44,974 nucleotides of DNA from Halorubrum coriense DSM 10284 (lineage in GTDB: Archaea > Halobacteriota > Halobacteria > Halobacteriales > Haloferacaceae): NCBI RefSeq assembly GCF_000337035.1, contig NZ_AOJL01000006.1:8114-53087 (forward strand), read 5' to 3'. A program made the position numbers and the translations under genes. Every line of letters begins with the position of its first letter. Position 1 is the stretch's first letter. Positions 20,233 through 28,300 of the stretch are shown piece after piece. The notes beneath the pieces were generated by a model. The model searched no databases, had not been told where the DNA came from, and saw only the letters and a list, made by a program, of their open reading frames with translations.

Positions 20233-21423
20233 ATGGCGGGTATGGATGCGACAGCCTCGGACCGCGACGGTCCCGACGTCTGCGTCATCGTCCCGACGAT
20301 ACGTGAGTACGAGTGTCTCCGCGCGTACGTCGCGAACGCCCGCGAGCACGGGTTCGACGTCTCGCGGCTTCACTTCGTCCTCGTCACCGAGGACTTCTGC
20401 GACGTCGACGAGATGCGCGCGATGCTCGACGACCTCGACGTCTCCGGCGAGGTGTTCGACGGCAGCCGCCGCGAGGCGTGGTACGCGGCCAACGGCGTCG
20501 CGGAGTACGGCCACGTCGTCCCCGCCGCGAGCCACGCCGAGACGAGCTTCGGCCTGCTGTACATGTGGGCCGACGAGTCGTTCGACTACGGCGTGTTCAT
20601 CGACGACGACACGCTCCCGCACGACGACGTCGACTACTTCGGCCGCCACATGGAGAACCTCGCGTTCGGGGGCGAGGTCGAACGCGTGCGCTCCGACGAG
20701 GACTGGGTGAACGTCCTCTACGACGACGCCGACGAGCACGGGCTCTACCCCCGCGGCTACCCCTACTCGGCGATGGACGAGACGGTGGAGACCGACGCCG
20801 TCGACGTCGAGTCCGGCGAGGTCGTCGCCTCGCAGGGGCTGTGGACGAACGTGCCCGACCTCGACGCGGTCCGGATCCTGATGGACGGCGACCTGGAGGG
20901 GCAGGCGCAGACCCGGACGAGCGCCGACGACTTCGGCGACGATTTCGTCGCCGCGCGCGGCAACTACCTCACGGTCTGCTCGATGAACCTCGCGTTCCGC
21001 CGCGAGGTGATCCCGGCGTTCTACCAGCTGCCGATGGACGACAACGAGTGGGACGTGGGCCGGTTCGACGACATCTGGTCGGGCCTGTTCTTGAAGCGCG
21101 CCTGCGACGTGCTGGGCAAGCGGATCTACAACGGCGACCCGCTGTGCGAACACAACAAGGCCCCGCGGTCGACGTTCGACGACCTCGCGAACGAGGTGGC
21201 GGGGTTGGAGCTGAACGAGCACGTCTGGGAGGTAATTGATGGAGAGGGCGACGACGCCGACTCGTACGCGGCCGTCTTCGACGCGATGGCCGACGCGCTC
21301 GCGGAGGGCGACTTCGCCGACTGGAACAACGGCGCGTTCCTCAACCACTGCGGCGAGTACATGCGCGACTGGCTCGACTGCCTCGACGCGATCCGCCGGA
21401 CGCCGGCGGTCGCGGACGATTGA
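20233..21423 (+). CDS. RGP-like glycosyltransferase (alpha-1,4-glucan-protein synthase family)
   Basis: This 396-residue soluble protein resembles plant reversibly glycosylated polypeptides / UDP-sugar mutases, which haloarchaeal annotations call alpha-1,4-glucan-protein synthase. It starts with a nucleotide-sugar fold (VCVIVPTIREYECLRAYVAN) and has an acidic metal-binding DxD-type triplet, D124-D126 in FIDDDTLP. A late segment, DDIWSGLFLKRACDVLGKRIYNGDPLCEH, matches the family's conserved core. The ATG at 20242 is an alternative start three codons in. It has its own iron box. I infer a role in making or transferring a sugar for a surface glycan; mutase and transferase activity cannot be told apart here. 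Confidence 0.78.
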   Translation: MAGMDATASDRDGPDVCVIVPTIREYECLRAYVANAREHGFDVSRLHFVLVTEDFCDVDEMRAMLDDLDVSGEVFDGSRREAWYAANGVAEYGHVVPAASHAETSFGLLYMWADESFDYGVFIDDDTLPHDDVDYFGRHMENLAFGGEVERVRSDEDWVNVLYDDADEHGLYPRGYPYSAMDETVETDAVDVESGEVVASQGLWTNVPDLDAVRILMDGDLEGQAQTRTSADDFGDDFVAARGNYLTVCSMNLAFRREVIPAFYQLPMDDNEWDVGRFDDIWSGLFLKRACDVLGKRIYNGDPLCEHNKAPRSTFDDLANEVAGLELNEHVWEVIDGEGDDADSYAAVFDAMADALAEGDFADWNNGAFLNHCGEYMRDWLDCLDAIRRTPAVADD

Positions 21424-21442
21424 ACCGACACGACTAAACCTA

Positions 21443-21458
21443 TTTAGGTAAGCCTAAA
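21443..21458 (+). promoter_or_regulatory. iron-box palindrome 3 (ferric-binding protein operon)
   Basis: TTTAGG-TAAG-CCTAAA ends four bases before the ATG at 21463, on top of the expected start site. An extra CTAAA half-site at 21434-21438 partly overlaps a second, weaker palindrome (CCTATTTAGG). Confidence 0.8.
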
Positions 21459-21462
21459 ACAC

Positions 21463-22590
21463 ATGACGAACCACGATCTCACAGAGACGGACGTGAACCG
21501 GAGACGGTTCCTCGCGGGCGCAGGCGCGGTCGGCGCGGCCGCGCTCGCGGGCTGTACGGGCGACGAGACGGACGACGGCGACGCGCAGTCGTCGATCGGA
21601 CAGATCGGCTCCGGCCGCGAGGGGCGCGGGCTCCCGGGCGGGACGCCGATCTCCGAGATGCCCGACCTGTCTGGCGAGCTGACGGTGTACTCCGGCCGCA
21701 ACGAGTTCCTCGTCGGGCCGCTCGTCGAGTACATCGACGAGCAGTACCCCGACCTCGACCTGACGGTCCGGTACGCCTCCTCCACCGACCACGTGAACGC
21801 GATCCTCAACGAGGGGGAGGGGTCGCCGGCGGACGTGTTCTACTCGGTGAACGCGGGGTCGCTCGGTGCCCTCGCGAGCGAGGGACGCACGCAGGCGGTC
21901 CCCGACGACGTCGCCGAACTGGTCCGCGAGGAGTTCCGGACCGACCAGTGGATCGGCACCTCCGGCCGGGCGCGGACGGTCCCGTACGACAGCGGCGAGT
22001 ACGACGCCGAGGACGTGCCGAGCGACATCATGGCGTTCCCCGAGGAGTTCGACGGCGACCTCGCGTGGGCCCCTTCCTACGGCTCCTGTCAGGCGTTCGT
22101 CACCGCGATGCGGATCCTCGAGGGCGACGAGGCCACGCTCGAGTGGCTCGAAGCCGTCGTCGCCTCCGGCGCGACCGCGTACAACAACGAGTTCCGCGTC
22201 TGCGAGGAGATCGCCGACGGGAGCGTCGACGCCGGGTTCACGAACCACTACTACATCCAGCGCGTCCTCGACGGGAGTCCGGACGCGACGATCGACACCG
22301 GGTTCACCGAGGGCGACGCCGGCGCGGTGTTCAACGTCGCGGGCGCCGCGGTGGTCGACACCGCCGCCGACGCGACGCTCGCCGGTAACTTCGTCCGGCA
22401 CCTCCTGTCCGCGGAGGCGCAGGACTACTTCGCGCGCTCGACGTTCGAGTACCCGCTCATCCCCGACGTGGAGCCGATCGGCGACCTCCCGACGATCGAC
22501 GAGCTCGACGTCCCGGACGTCGACCTGACGGAGCTCTCCGACCTGGAGGCGACCGTCGACCTGATGCGCGAGGCCGGCGTCGACGTCTGA
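21463..22590 (+). CDS. ferric-iron ABC transporter substrate-binding lipoprotein (FbpA-like)
   Basis: This 375-residue extracytoplasmic protein should bind Fe3+ and pass it to an FbpB-type permease. The N terminus has a twin-arginine motif (R13-R15, FL) and a lipobox LAGC with C31 as the lipidated residue. The mature protein has the FbpA/class II binding fold, beginning with ELTVYSGRNEFLVGPL and PADVFYSVNAGSLG. The tandem tyrosines Y263-Y264 in TNHYYIQRV are the usual ferric ligands. An iron box overlaps its start. The membrane glycosyltransferase follows 13 bases after the stop. No ATPase gene is adjacent; a matching permease lies at 28301. Confidence 0.9.
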   Translation: MTNHDLTETDVNRRRFLAGAGAVGAAALAGCTGDETDDGDAQSSIGQIGSGREGRGLPGGTPISEMPDLSGELTVYSGRNEFLVGPLVEYIDEQYPDLDLTVRYASSTDHVNAILNEGEGSPADVFYSVNAGSLGALASEGRTQAVPDDVAELVREEFRTDQWIGTSGRARTVPYDSGEYDAEDVPSDIMAFPEEFDGDLAWAPSYGSCQAFVTAMRILEGDEATLEWLEAVVASGATAYNNEFRVCEEIADGSVDAGFTNHYYIQRVLDGSPDATIDTGFTEGDAGAVFNVAGAAVVDTAADATLAGNFVRHLLSAEAQDYFARSTFEYPLIPDVEPIGDLPTIDELDVPDVDLTELSDLEATVDLMREAGVDV

Positions 22591-22603
22591 TCCGCCCCGC
22601 CCC

Positions 22604-24856
22604 GTGTCGTCCCGCTCTGACCCCTCGATCCTCTCGCGGCTCGCGGCCCGGTCCCGTCAGCGCCTCGCTCGCGCGGACCGGACCGCCGCGGCCGCGGTCT
22701 TCGTCTCGCTGGCCGCGGGACTGCTGACCTTCGCGGTCGCGGCGACCGTCTTCTCGCACCACTCCGCGAACCACGACGAGGGCGTCTACCTCACGCAGGC
22801 TGCGCTCCTGCTCGGCGGCCAGCTCGAGTTCCACGCCGGCGCGCTCGCCGACGCCGTCCACCCGTGGTTCTTCGTCGAGGACGGCGGCCGGCTCTACCCG
22901 AAGTACAGCCCGGTCCCGGCGGCGACGTACGCGGTGTCGATGGCGCTGTTCGACGAGCCGCGGGTGACGCTCGGCGCGATCGCCGCCGGCAACGCCGCGC
23001 TCGTCTACCTGCTCGGCGGGACCGTCGCCGGGCGTCGCGCCGGGCTCGCCGCGGCCGTCCTGTTCGCGGCGTCGCCGATGGCGGTCCTGACCGGCGCGGC
23101 GTTCCTCCCGTACGCGCCCACGACCTTCTTCAACCTCTTGTTCGCGGTCGCGTACCTCCGAAGCGTCCGCGACGGGTCGACCGCGGCCGCGGGCGTCGCC
23201 GGCGTCGCTATCGGGCTCGCCTTCTTCGCGCGCCCGTTCACCGCGGTGCTGTTCGCCGCGCCGTTCATCCTCCACGCCCTGTGGCGGATCGGGTCGGCGG
23301 TCGCGGCCGAGGGCCTGTCCCCCTCGTCGCTCCCGGACCCGGTCCGCAGACACGGGCTGACGGCGCTGTTCGGCATGCTGTTCGTCGGCGTGACGCTCGC
23401 GTATAACCTCCGGATAACCGGGTCCGCGTTCACGTTCCCGTACCAGGCCTTCGCGCCGACGGACGGGCCGGGGTTCGGCGAGCGACGCATCCTGGGGCAC
23501 TCGGCGGAGTACACCCCGGCGCTGGCGCTCGAATCGAACGGGTACGCGCTGTGGGAGCTGGCGACCCGCTGGGTCGCGGCCGGCCCGCTCGGGGCGCTGC
23601 TCGCCGCCGCCGGCGGCGCGGTCGCGGTCCGACGGTGGCGCGACGGCGCCGACCTCGCGCCCCGAGCGGCCAGCGCTCGGACCGACGGCTCGCCGGCGTT
23701 CCGCCGGACTGCGGCGCTGATCGTCGCCGGAATCGCGGTCTCGGTCGCCGTCGGGAACCTGTTCTTCTGGGGGACGCACAACGCGCTCGCGACGCTGTCG
23801 GACCCGACCGACGGGCTCGCCGCGCTGTTCGGGCCGTTCTACCACTTCGACCTGCTCGTGCCGCTGTCGGTGTTCGGCGGGGTCGCCGTCGCGGCCGCGG
23901 TTCGAGCGCTGCCGCGGCTCCGCGCCCGCCTCGCCGCGCAGACCGGATCTGATCGAAACGCGCGCGCCGCGGTCGCCGTCGCCGTCGCCGTCGCGCTCGT
24001 CGTCGCCTCCGGTGCCGCTGTCGCGACCGCGGCGGACCCGGTCCAGCGCAACGCGGCCATCGACGCCAAACACGAGGCCGCGTACGCGCCGTTCGACGAG
24101 GCGGAGCTCGCGAACGCGCTGGTGTTCGTCCCGACGCCGTACGGCGAGTGGCTCGCGCACCCCTTCCAGCGGCTCCGGAACGGCCCCGGGCTCGACGGCG
24201 ACGCGGTGTACGCGCTCGACCGCGACCCGGTCGAGGACTTCGCGGTCCTCGACGCCTACCCGAACCGCACGCTCTACCGCTACGGCTACCGCGGCGCGTG
24301 GACCGCCGACCCCGAGTCGCGCGTCACGCCGAAGCTGGAACCGATCGACGTGCGCTCCGGCTCGCGGCTCGCGGCCGAGACGACGGTCGGGGTCCCGGAG
24401 CGCGTCGAGAGCGCCCGGATCCGACTGGAGACGCGCCGCGGCGAGGACCGCGCGGCGTACGACGTGGCCGACCCCGAGGCCGGCGACCCGCTCGCGGTCG
24501 AGTGGTCGATCGGTGAGGACGGGGTCCGGCTCGCGGGCGCGCCCGACGAGTCGGTGTCCGTCGACCCCGCGGGCGACGTGGCGGTCCTCACCGTGACGCT
24601 GTTCGCGCCCGACGGCTCGACGTTCACCTACCGGCAGGAGGCGACGATCCGGACCGCAGGCGGCGAGTCAGTGGGGGACGGCGAGGCGACCGGGAGCGCC
24701 GGCGACGTCGAGGTCGTCTGGCCCCCGGAGCGGTCGGTGTGCCGGCTCGTCACCGACTGCGGGAGCGAGGGGACGTACCTGCCCGACCGCCCCGGCGAAC
24801 ACGCCGAGTGGGTGGTCTTCGAGACGGAAGTCGAGGCGAGCGATTCCAGCGAGTGA
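22604..24856 (+). CDS. large membrane glycosyltransferase (GT39/PMT-like)
   Basis: This 750-residue protein has about ten hydrophobic helices in its first 480 residues and a soluble C-terminal domain of about 250 residues. The first loop carries NHDEGVYLTQA, the acidic Asp-Glu motif of GT39/PMT-type enzymes that use a polyprenyl-phosphate sugar. PKYSPVPAATYAV is also typical. The C-terminal part is strand-rich, with Cys near CRLVTDCGSEG. The GTG start at 22604 is 13 bases after the FbpA-like stop, so it is co-transcribed with that gene under the iron box at 21443. I infer transfer of a sugar to an extracytoplasmic acceptor; donor and acceptor are unknown. Confidence 0.78.
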   Translation: MSSRSDPSILSRLAARSRQRLARADRTAAAAVFVSLAAGLLTFAVAATVFSHHSANHDEGVYLTQAALLLGGQLEFHAGALADAVHPWFFVEDGGRLYPKYSPVPAATYAVSMALFDEPRVTLGAIAAGNAALVYLLGGTVAGRRAGLAAAVLFAASPMAVLTGAAFLPYAPTTFFNLLFAVAYLRSVRDGSTAAAGVAGVAIGLAFFARPFTAVLFAAPFILHALWRIGSAVAAEGLSPSSLPDPVRRHGLTALFGMLFVGVTLAYNLRITGSAFTFPYQAFAPTDGPGFGERRILGHSAEYTPALALESNGYALWELATRWVAAGPLGALLAAAGGAVAVRRWRDGADLAPRAASARTDGSPAFRRTAALIVAGIAVSVAVGNLFFWGTHNALATLSDPTDGLAALFGPFYHFDLLVPLSVFGGVAVAAAVRALPRLRARLAAQTGSDRNARAAVAVAVAVALVVASGAAVATAADPVQRNAAIDAKHEAAYAPFDEAELANALVFVPTPYGEWLAHPFQRLRNGPGLDGDAVYALDRDPVEDFAVLDAYPNRTLYRYGYRGAWTADPESRVTPKLEPIDVRSGSRLAAETTVGVPERVESARIRLETRRGEDRAAYDVADPEAGDPLAVEWSIGEDGVRLAGAPDESVSVDPAGDVAVLTVTLFAPDGSTFTYRQEATIRTAGGESVGDGEATGSAGDVEVVWPPERSVCRLVTDCGSEGTYLPDRPGEHAEWVVFETEVEASDSSE

Positions 24857-25004
24857 CCGGGGCTCTCTCTGACAGTCGGGCGTCGCCCGACAACCTCGCG
24901 CGTGCGACTCGCGTCGCGCAGGCGCTCGTCCGCACACGCCGCCGCGGTGGTCGTCTGTTCGTAACCGATCGGCGTCGTCACTCACAAAATCAAAACGTCG
25001 CCGG

Positions 25005-25044
25005 CGGCGGTCCACTGTGCCCACAGTATACGTCCGGACCGCCG
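25005..25044. terminator. nested hairpin between convergent genes (bidirectional terminator)
   Basis: CGGCGGTCC (25005-25013) pairs with GGACCGCCG (25036-25044), and the loop itself contains the 14-base palindrome ACTGTG-CC-CACAGT (25014-25027). On the minus strand the hairpin is followed by gttttgatttt, a T-rich tail. It lies between the + strand glycosyltransferase and the - strand GT2 gene. Confidence 0.55.
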
Positions 25045-25075
25045 TCCGACGACTGCGTCGAGGAGAGAAGCGCCC

Positions 25076-25885
25076 TCAGAACCGCCGGAGCTGCTCTTCG
25101 AGGCAGACGGTGACGATCGACTTCGCGATGGCGGCCCCGCCGCCGATCGGGTCGAGCTTCGTGTCGCCGAGTCGCTCGGCGTAGGCGATCGGGCGCTCGC
25201 GCACGTCGTAGCCGCGCATCAGCGGGCGGATCAGGAGCTCGGCGGAGAGGCCGGTGTTCTCGGTCCAGCCGATCTCCTCGACCACCTCGCGCCGGTACGC
25301 GCGCATCCCGGTGGTGGTGTCGTGGACGCGCTCGCCCATCAGCAGGGAGGCGACCGCCGCGAACGCGTGGTTGCCGAAGCGGTTGAACGCGGGCATCGCG
25401 TCCGCGCCGTGGTAGAGCCGGTCGCCGCTCACCACGTCGGCCCCGTCGTTGATCGCCGCGAGGAACTCCGGTAACGCCTCCATCGGGTAGGTGTCGTCGC
25501 AGTCGGTCGTGACGACCACGGGGCGGTCGGGCGTCAAGACCGCCTCGCGGACGGCGACGCCGTAGCCCTGCGGTTCCTGTTCGACGACGCGCGCGCCGTG
25601 TTCGCGAGCGATCTCCGCCGTACGGTCCGAGGAGCCGTCGACGCAGACGACCTCCGCCTTCCCGTCGGTGATCTCGTCGACGTCTTCGAGGACCGTCGCG
25701 ATCGCCTCCTCCTCGTTGTACGTCCCCATCACGACGCTGAGGTCGTCGAAGGTGTACTCCTCGCTCTCGGCGTCCGCCGCGCTCGCGGCCTCCCCGTCCG
25801 CCGTGATCGCGGTCTCGCTCTCCTCGTCCGTTGCCGCGTCCACGGCGCTCGCGGACCCGTTCGTCGCGTGTGCTGAGTCGCTCAT
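25076..25885 (-). CDS. GT2 glycosyltransferase, dolichyl-phosphate sugar synthase type
   Basis: This protein of about 269 residues starts with a disordered acidic stretch of about 45 residues. A GT-A fold of the GT2 family follows: LSVVMGTYNEEEAI, the first acidic motif in CVDGSSDRT, and the DxD-type VVTTDCDDTYP. The C-terminal half (FNRFGNHAFAA, TTTGMRAYRREV, TKLDPIGGG) matches dolichyl-phosphate glucose/mannose synthases. No membrane anchor is evident. It would charge a polyprenyl phosphate with a sugar, the type of donor a GT39-like enzyme uses. The ATG at 25885 is chosen; an ATG at 25894 and a GTG at 25906 are also possible. An iron box lies upstream. Confidence 0.85.
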   Translation of the reverse strand: MSDSAHATNGSASAVDAATDEESETAITADGEAASAADAESEEYTFDDLSVVMGTYNEEEAIATVLEDVDEITDGKAEVVCVDGSSDRTAEIAREHGARVVEQEPQGYGVAVREAVLTPDRPVVVTTDCDDTYPMEALPEFLAAINDGADVVSGDRLYHGADAMPAFNRFGNHAFAAVASLLMGERVHDTTTGMRAYRREVVEEIGWTENTGLSAELLIRPLMRGYDVRERPIAYAERLGDTKLDPIGGGAAIAKSIVTVCLEEQLRRF

Positions 25886-25917
25886 TACCCGCATCTCCGT
25901 TCGCACGCACTTGAGTT

Positions 25918-25933
25918 TTTAGGTTTGCCTAAA
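25918..25933 (-). promoter_or_regulatory. iron-box palindrome 4 (GT2 gene)
   Basis: Read with the GT2 gene, the site is TTTAGG-CAAA-CCTAAA. It overlaps the AT-rich TATA region (ctatttt) and lies 12-33 bases upstream of the candidate GT2 starts. Confidence 0.8.
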
Positions 25934-25950
25934 ATAGTGGCGGCGAGCCG

Positions 25951-27594
25951 TCACGTCCCCCGCGAGAGGCGGGCCTCCACGCCGTCGGCGACGCGGAGCG
26001 CGAGCGCGGCGATAGTGAGCGTCGGGTTCATCGCGCCGCTCGTCGGGAACACCGAGCTGGAGGCGATCCAGCAGTTGCCGAGGTCGTGCGTGCGACAGTC
26101 GGCGTCGACGACGCCGCGGTCGGGGTCGTCGCTCATCCGCGTCGTGCCCATGTGGTGGTAGGCGGGTCCGGTCGCGTCCGGCCCGGCGACCCACTCCACG
26201 TCGGCCCCGAGCTCTTCGAGGATCGACACCTGGATCTCGTTCGCGCGTTCGATCGTGTCGAGCGCGCGGTCGCCGACGGTCCACTCGATCCGCGGGACCG
26301 GGTTGCCGCGGTCGTCGGTCCGGTCGCCGGCGAGCGTCACGCGGCTGTCGGCGTCGGGGCGCTGCTCGACGAGGCCGCCCATCGCGACGTGGTTGCCGTA
26401 CTCGCTACGCAGCCGGTCGCGGAGGGGATCGCCCCAGTCGTCGCCCGACAGCGCCGACTCGACCGGCGAGGGGCCGGCGTAGTTGAAGAACTCCAGTTTG
26501 AACGGGGCCCGCGACTCGTCGGCCTCGTCGTAGAACTGGTCGCAGGCGCTGGTGTAGAAGCCGACGTGGTTCTGCCTCGTCGGCTCGTCGAGCGTGCCGC
26601 CCGCCCCCGCGAACAGGTGGTCCATGAAGAACTCCCCGACGTGCCCGCTCCCGTTGGCGAGCCCGTCGGGGTACCGGTCGGAGGCGGACAGCAGGAGGAG
26701 CCGCGGCGTCTCCACGCCCCCCGCGGCGACGACGAAGGCGTCGGCCGTCTGCCGGTGTCGCTCCCCGTCGGGCGTCGCGTAGACGGCGGCGGTCACCCGG
26801 TCGTCGCCGTCGTGTTCGAGGCGCTCGACCGGCGCGCGGTCGATCACGGTCGCTCCCCGCTCCTCGGCGCGCTCGACGTGGACCGTCGCGTCGTACTTCG
26901 CGCCGCTCGGGCAGACGGGCTGGCAGGTCCCGTAGCCGACGCAGGGAGACCGCCCCTCGTACGGCTCGGAGTTGCGCGCGTTCGGCACGGAGTGCATGTC
27001 GATCCCCAGCGACTCGCAGGCCTCGGCGAACAGCGAGTCGCTGTAGGAGGGCTCGAACGGCGGCATCGGGTGGGGCTCCTCGCGGGGCGGCGCGTAGGGG
27101 TTGTCCGACGCGCCCGCGACGCCCAGCTCGCGTTCGGCCGCGGCGTAGTACGGCCGCAGGTCCGCGTAGTCGATCGGCCAGTCGGGGCCGACGCCGCGCT
27201 CGCTCCCGGAGTTGAAGTCGTCCTCGTGGAGCCGCATCACCATCCCCTGCCAGTGGAGCGTCGACCCGCCGACCCCCTTCACCCGGGCGTGGTTCAGCGG
27301 GTAGTACCGGTCGCCGGCGCTCTCGTGGGCGTCGCGCTCGCCGCCCACGTCCCAGACGTCCGGCCGGCCGTAGGACGGCCGGATCGCTCGCTCCTGTCTG
27401 GCGAGGCGGTCCGCCGGGTCGAACCGCGGTCCCGCGTCGAGGATCACCACGTCGCGGTCGCCCGCGAGCCGGTCGGCGACCAGCGCCCCCGCGGGCCCGG
27501 CACCGACGACGCAGACGTCCGCGTCGGGGACGGGCGTCCGGTCGATCGCGTCGACGTCCGACCGCTCGTCGCCGGCGAGCCCCGCGCCGCTCAC
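25951..27594 (-). CDS. GMC-family FAD sugar/alcohol dehydrogenase, large subunit
   Basis: This 547-residue GMC oxidoreductase has an N-terminal FAD motif (CVVGAGPAGALVADRL). A late active-site region contains HHMGTTRM and ends in SGAMNPTLTIAALALRVA. Cysteines C218, C224 and C228 form CX5CX3C (CVGYGTCQPVC), the spacing that holds a [3Fe-4S] cluster in bacterial FAD-glucose dehydrogenase. The GTG start at 27594 overlaps the TGA of the small-subunit gene, so the two are coupled. The enzyme itself lacks a signal peptide and probably leaves the cell with the Tat-signal small subunit. The substrate is unknown; a sugar or gluconate-like acid is most likely. No cytochrome subunit is encoded nearby. 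Confidence 0.87.
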   Translation of the reverse strand: MSGAGLAGDERSDVDAIDRTPVPDADVCVVGAGPAGALVADRLAGDRDVVILDAGPRFDPADRLARQERAIRPSYGRPDVWDVGGERDAHESAGDRYYPLNHARVKGVGGSTLHWQGMVMRLHEDDFNSGSERGVGPDWPIDYADLRPYYAAAERELGVAGASDNPYAPPREEPHPMPPFEPSYSDSLFAEACESLGIDMHSVPNARNSEPYEGRSPCVGYGTCQPVCPSGAKYDATVHVERAEERGATVIDRAPVERLEHDGDDRVTAAVYATPDGERHRQTADAFVVAAGGVETPRLLLLSASDRYPDGLANGSGHVGEFFMDHLFAGAGGTLDEPTRQNHVGFYTSACDQFYDEADESRAPFKLEFFNYAGPSPVESALSGDDWGDPLRDRLRSEYGNHVAMGGLVEQRPDADSRVTLAGDRTDDRGNPVPRIEWTVGDRALDTIERANEIQVSILEELGADVEWVAGPDATGPAYHHMGTTRMSDDPDRGVVDADCRTHDLGNCWIASSSVFPTSGAMNPTLTIAALALRVADGVEARLSRGT

Positions 27595-28151
27595 GGTGGC
27601 CCCCGCTGGTAGCTCTCCGCGCCGCCCGGGTGTCCCTGCGGGTTCTCGATGCCGACGAGCTCGCCCCCGGTCGGCGACGCGTACAGCGCGAGCAGCAGTT
27701 CGTTGACGACGTAGTACCGGACCCGCTCGGCCGTCGTCCCGTCGGGGTCCTCGTCGGCGGCGTCGGCCCCGACCTCCCGGAGGAGCCGGTCGCGGTCGGC
27801 CGCGTCGAGGTCGGCGACCGGCGCGCCGTGCCACGAGTTCGCGAGGTGGTTCAGCTCCGCGACCGTCTCGCGGACTCCCGCGGCGTGCGCGGAGTCGTCC
27901 AGCCGCCCGGCGAGGAAGGTCTCGACGAACGCGTCGACGCCGGCGAGGTCGGAGGGGTAGACGACCGACGCGACGGCGGTCAGCGTCTCGCGCACGGTCT
28001 CGTCGTCGCTCGCGGTCCCGTCCGCCTCGGGGTCCTCGCCCGGATCGCCGTCGCGGCTCCGGTCGGCGGCGACCCGCGCGCCGAGCGCGACCCCGCCGCT
28101 CGCGCCGAGCGCGGCCAGCGCCGCCGCCGCGTCGCGCCGCGTCAGTTCCAT
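27591..28151 (-). CDS. gluconate 2-dehydrogenase subunit 3-type small subunit with Tat signal
   Basis: This 186-residue protein belongs to the small-subunit family that partners GMC dehydrogenases. Its N terminus (MELTRRDAAAALAALGASGG) is a Tat-type signal. The rest is helical, with VASVVYPSDLAGVDAFVETFL and the conserved end YVVNELLLALYASPTGGELVGIENPQGHPGG in overlapping pieces. In bacterial FAD-glucose and gluconate dehydrogenases this subunit carries the export signal for the complex. Its stop overlaps the start of the large subunit. The iron box at 28158-28173 lies seven bases upstream of the ATG, beneath a strong TATA. Confidence 0.85.
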   Translation of the reverse strand: MELTRRDAAAALAALGASGGVALGARVAADRSRDGDPGEDPEADGTASDDETVRETLTAVASVVYPSDLAGVDAFVETFLAGRLDDSAHAAGVRETVAELNHLANSWHGAPVADLDAADRDRLLREVGADAADEDPDGTTAERVRYYVVNELLLALYASPTGGELVGIENPQGHPGGAESYQRGPP

Positions 28152-28157
28152 GCGTTT

Positions 28158-28173
28158 TTTAGGCAACCCTAAA
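28158..28173 (-). promoter_or_regulatory. iron-box palindrome 5 (dehydrogenase operon)
   Basis: Read with the small-subunit gene, the site is TTTAGG-GTTG-CCTAAA. It lies just downstream of a TATA-like atatatta and seven bases before the ATG at 28151. It is 128 bases from the divergent permease start and might also affect it. Confidence 0.8.
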
Positions 28174-28300
28174 CTAATATATCCGTCGGAGCGCGGTCGC
28201 CCCTCGCCGAGGGCGCACCCTCGAACCGGACCCGCGGCCGGATCGGAACCCCTAACGGCGGTTGCGACCATCCTCCGACCGAAGCGACCACGCCCGGACC

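Noticed and set aside
20233..20233. ATG at 20242 as the true start of the RGP-like gene
   Set aside because: It is plausible and differs by only three codons; I kept 20233 because nothing decides between them.
28245..28255. Possible sixth iron box near the permease start
   Set aside because: Only a CCTAA-like half is present, without a matching TTTAGG arm at the right spacing.
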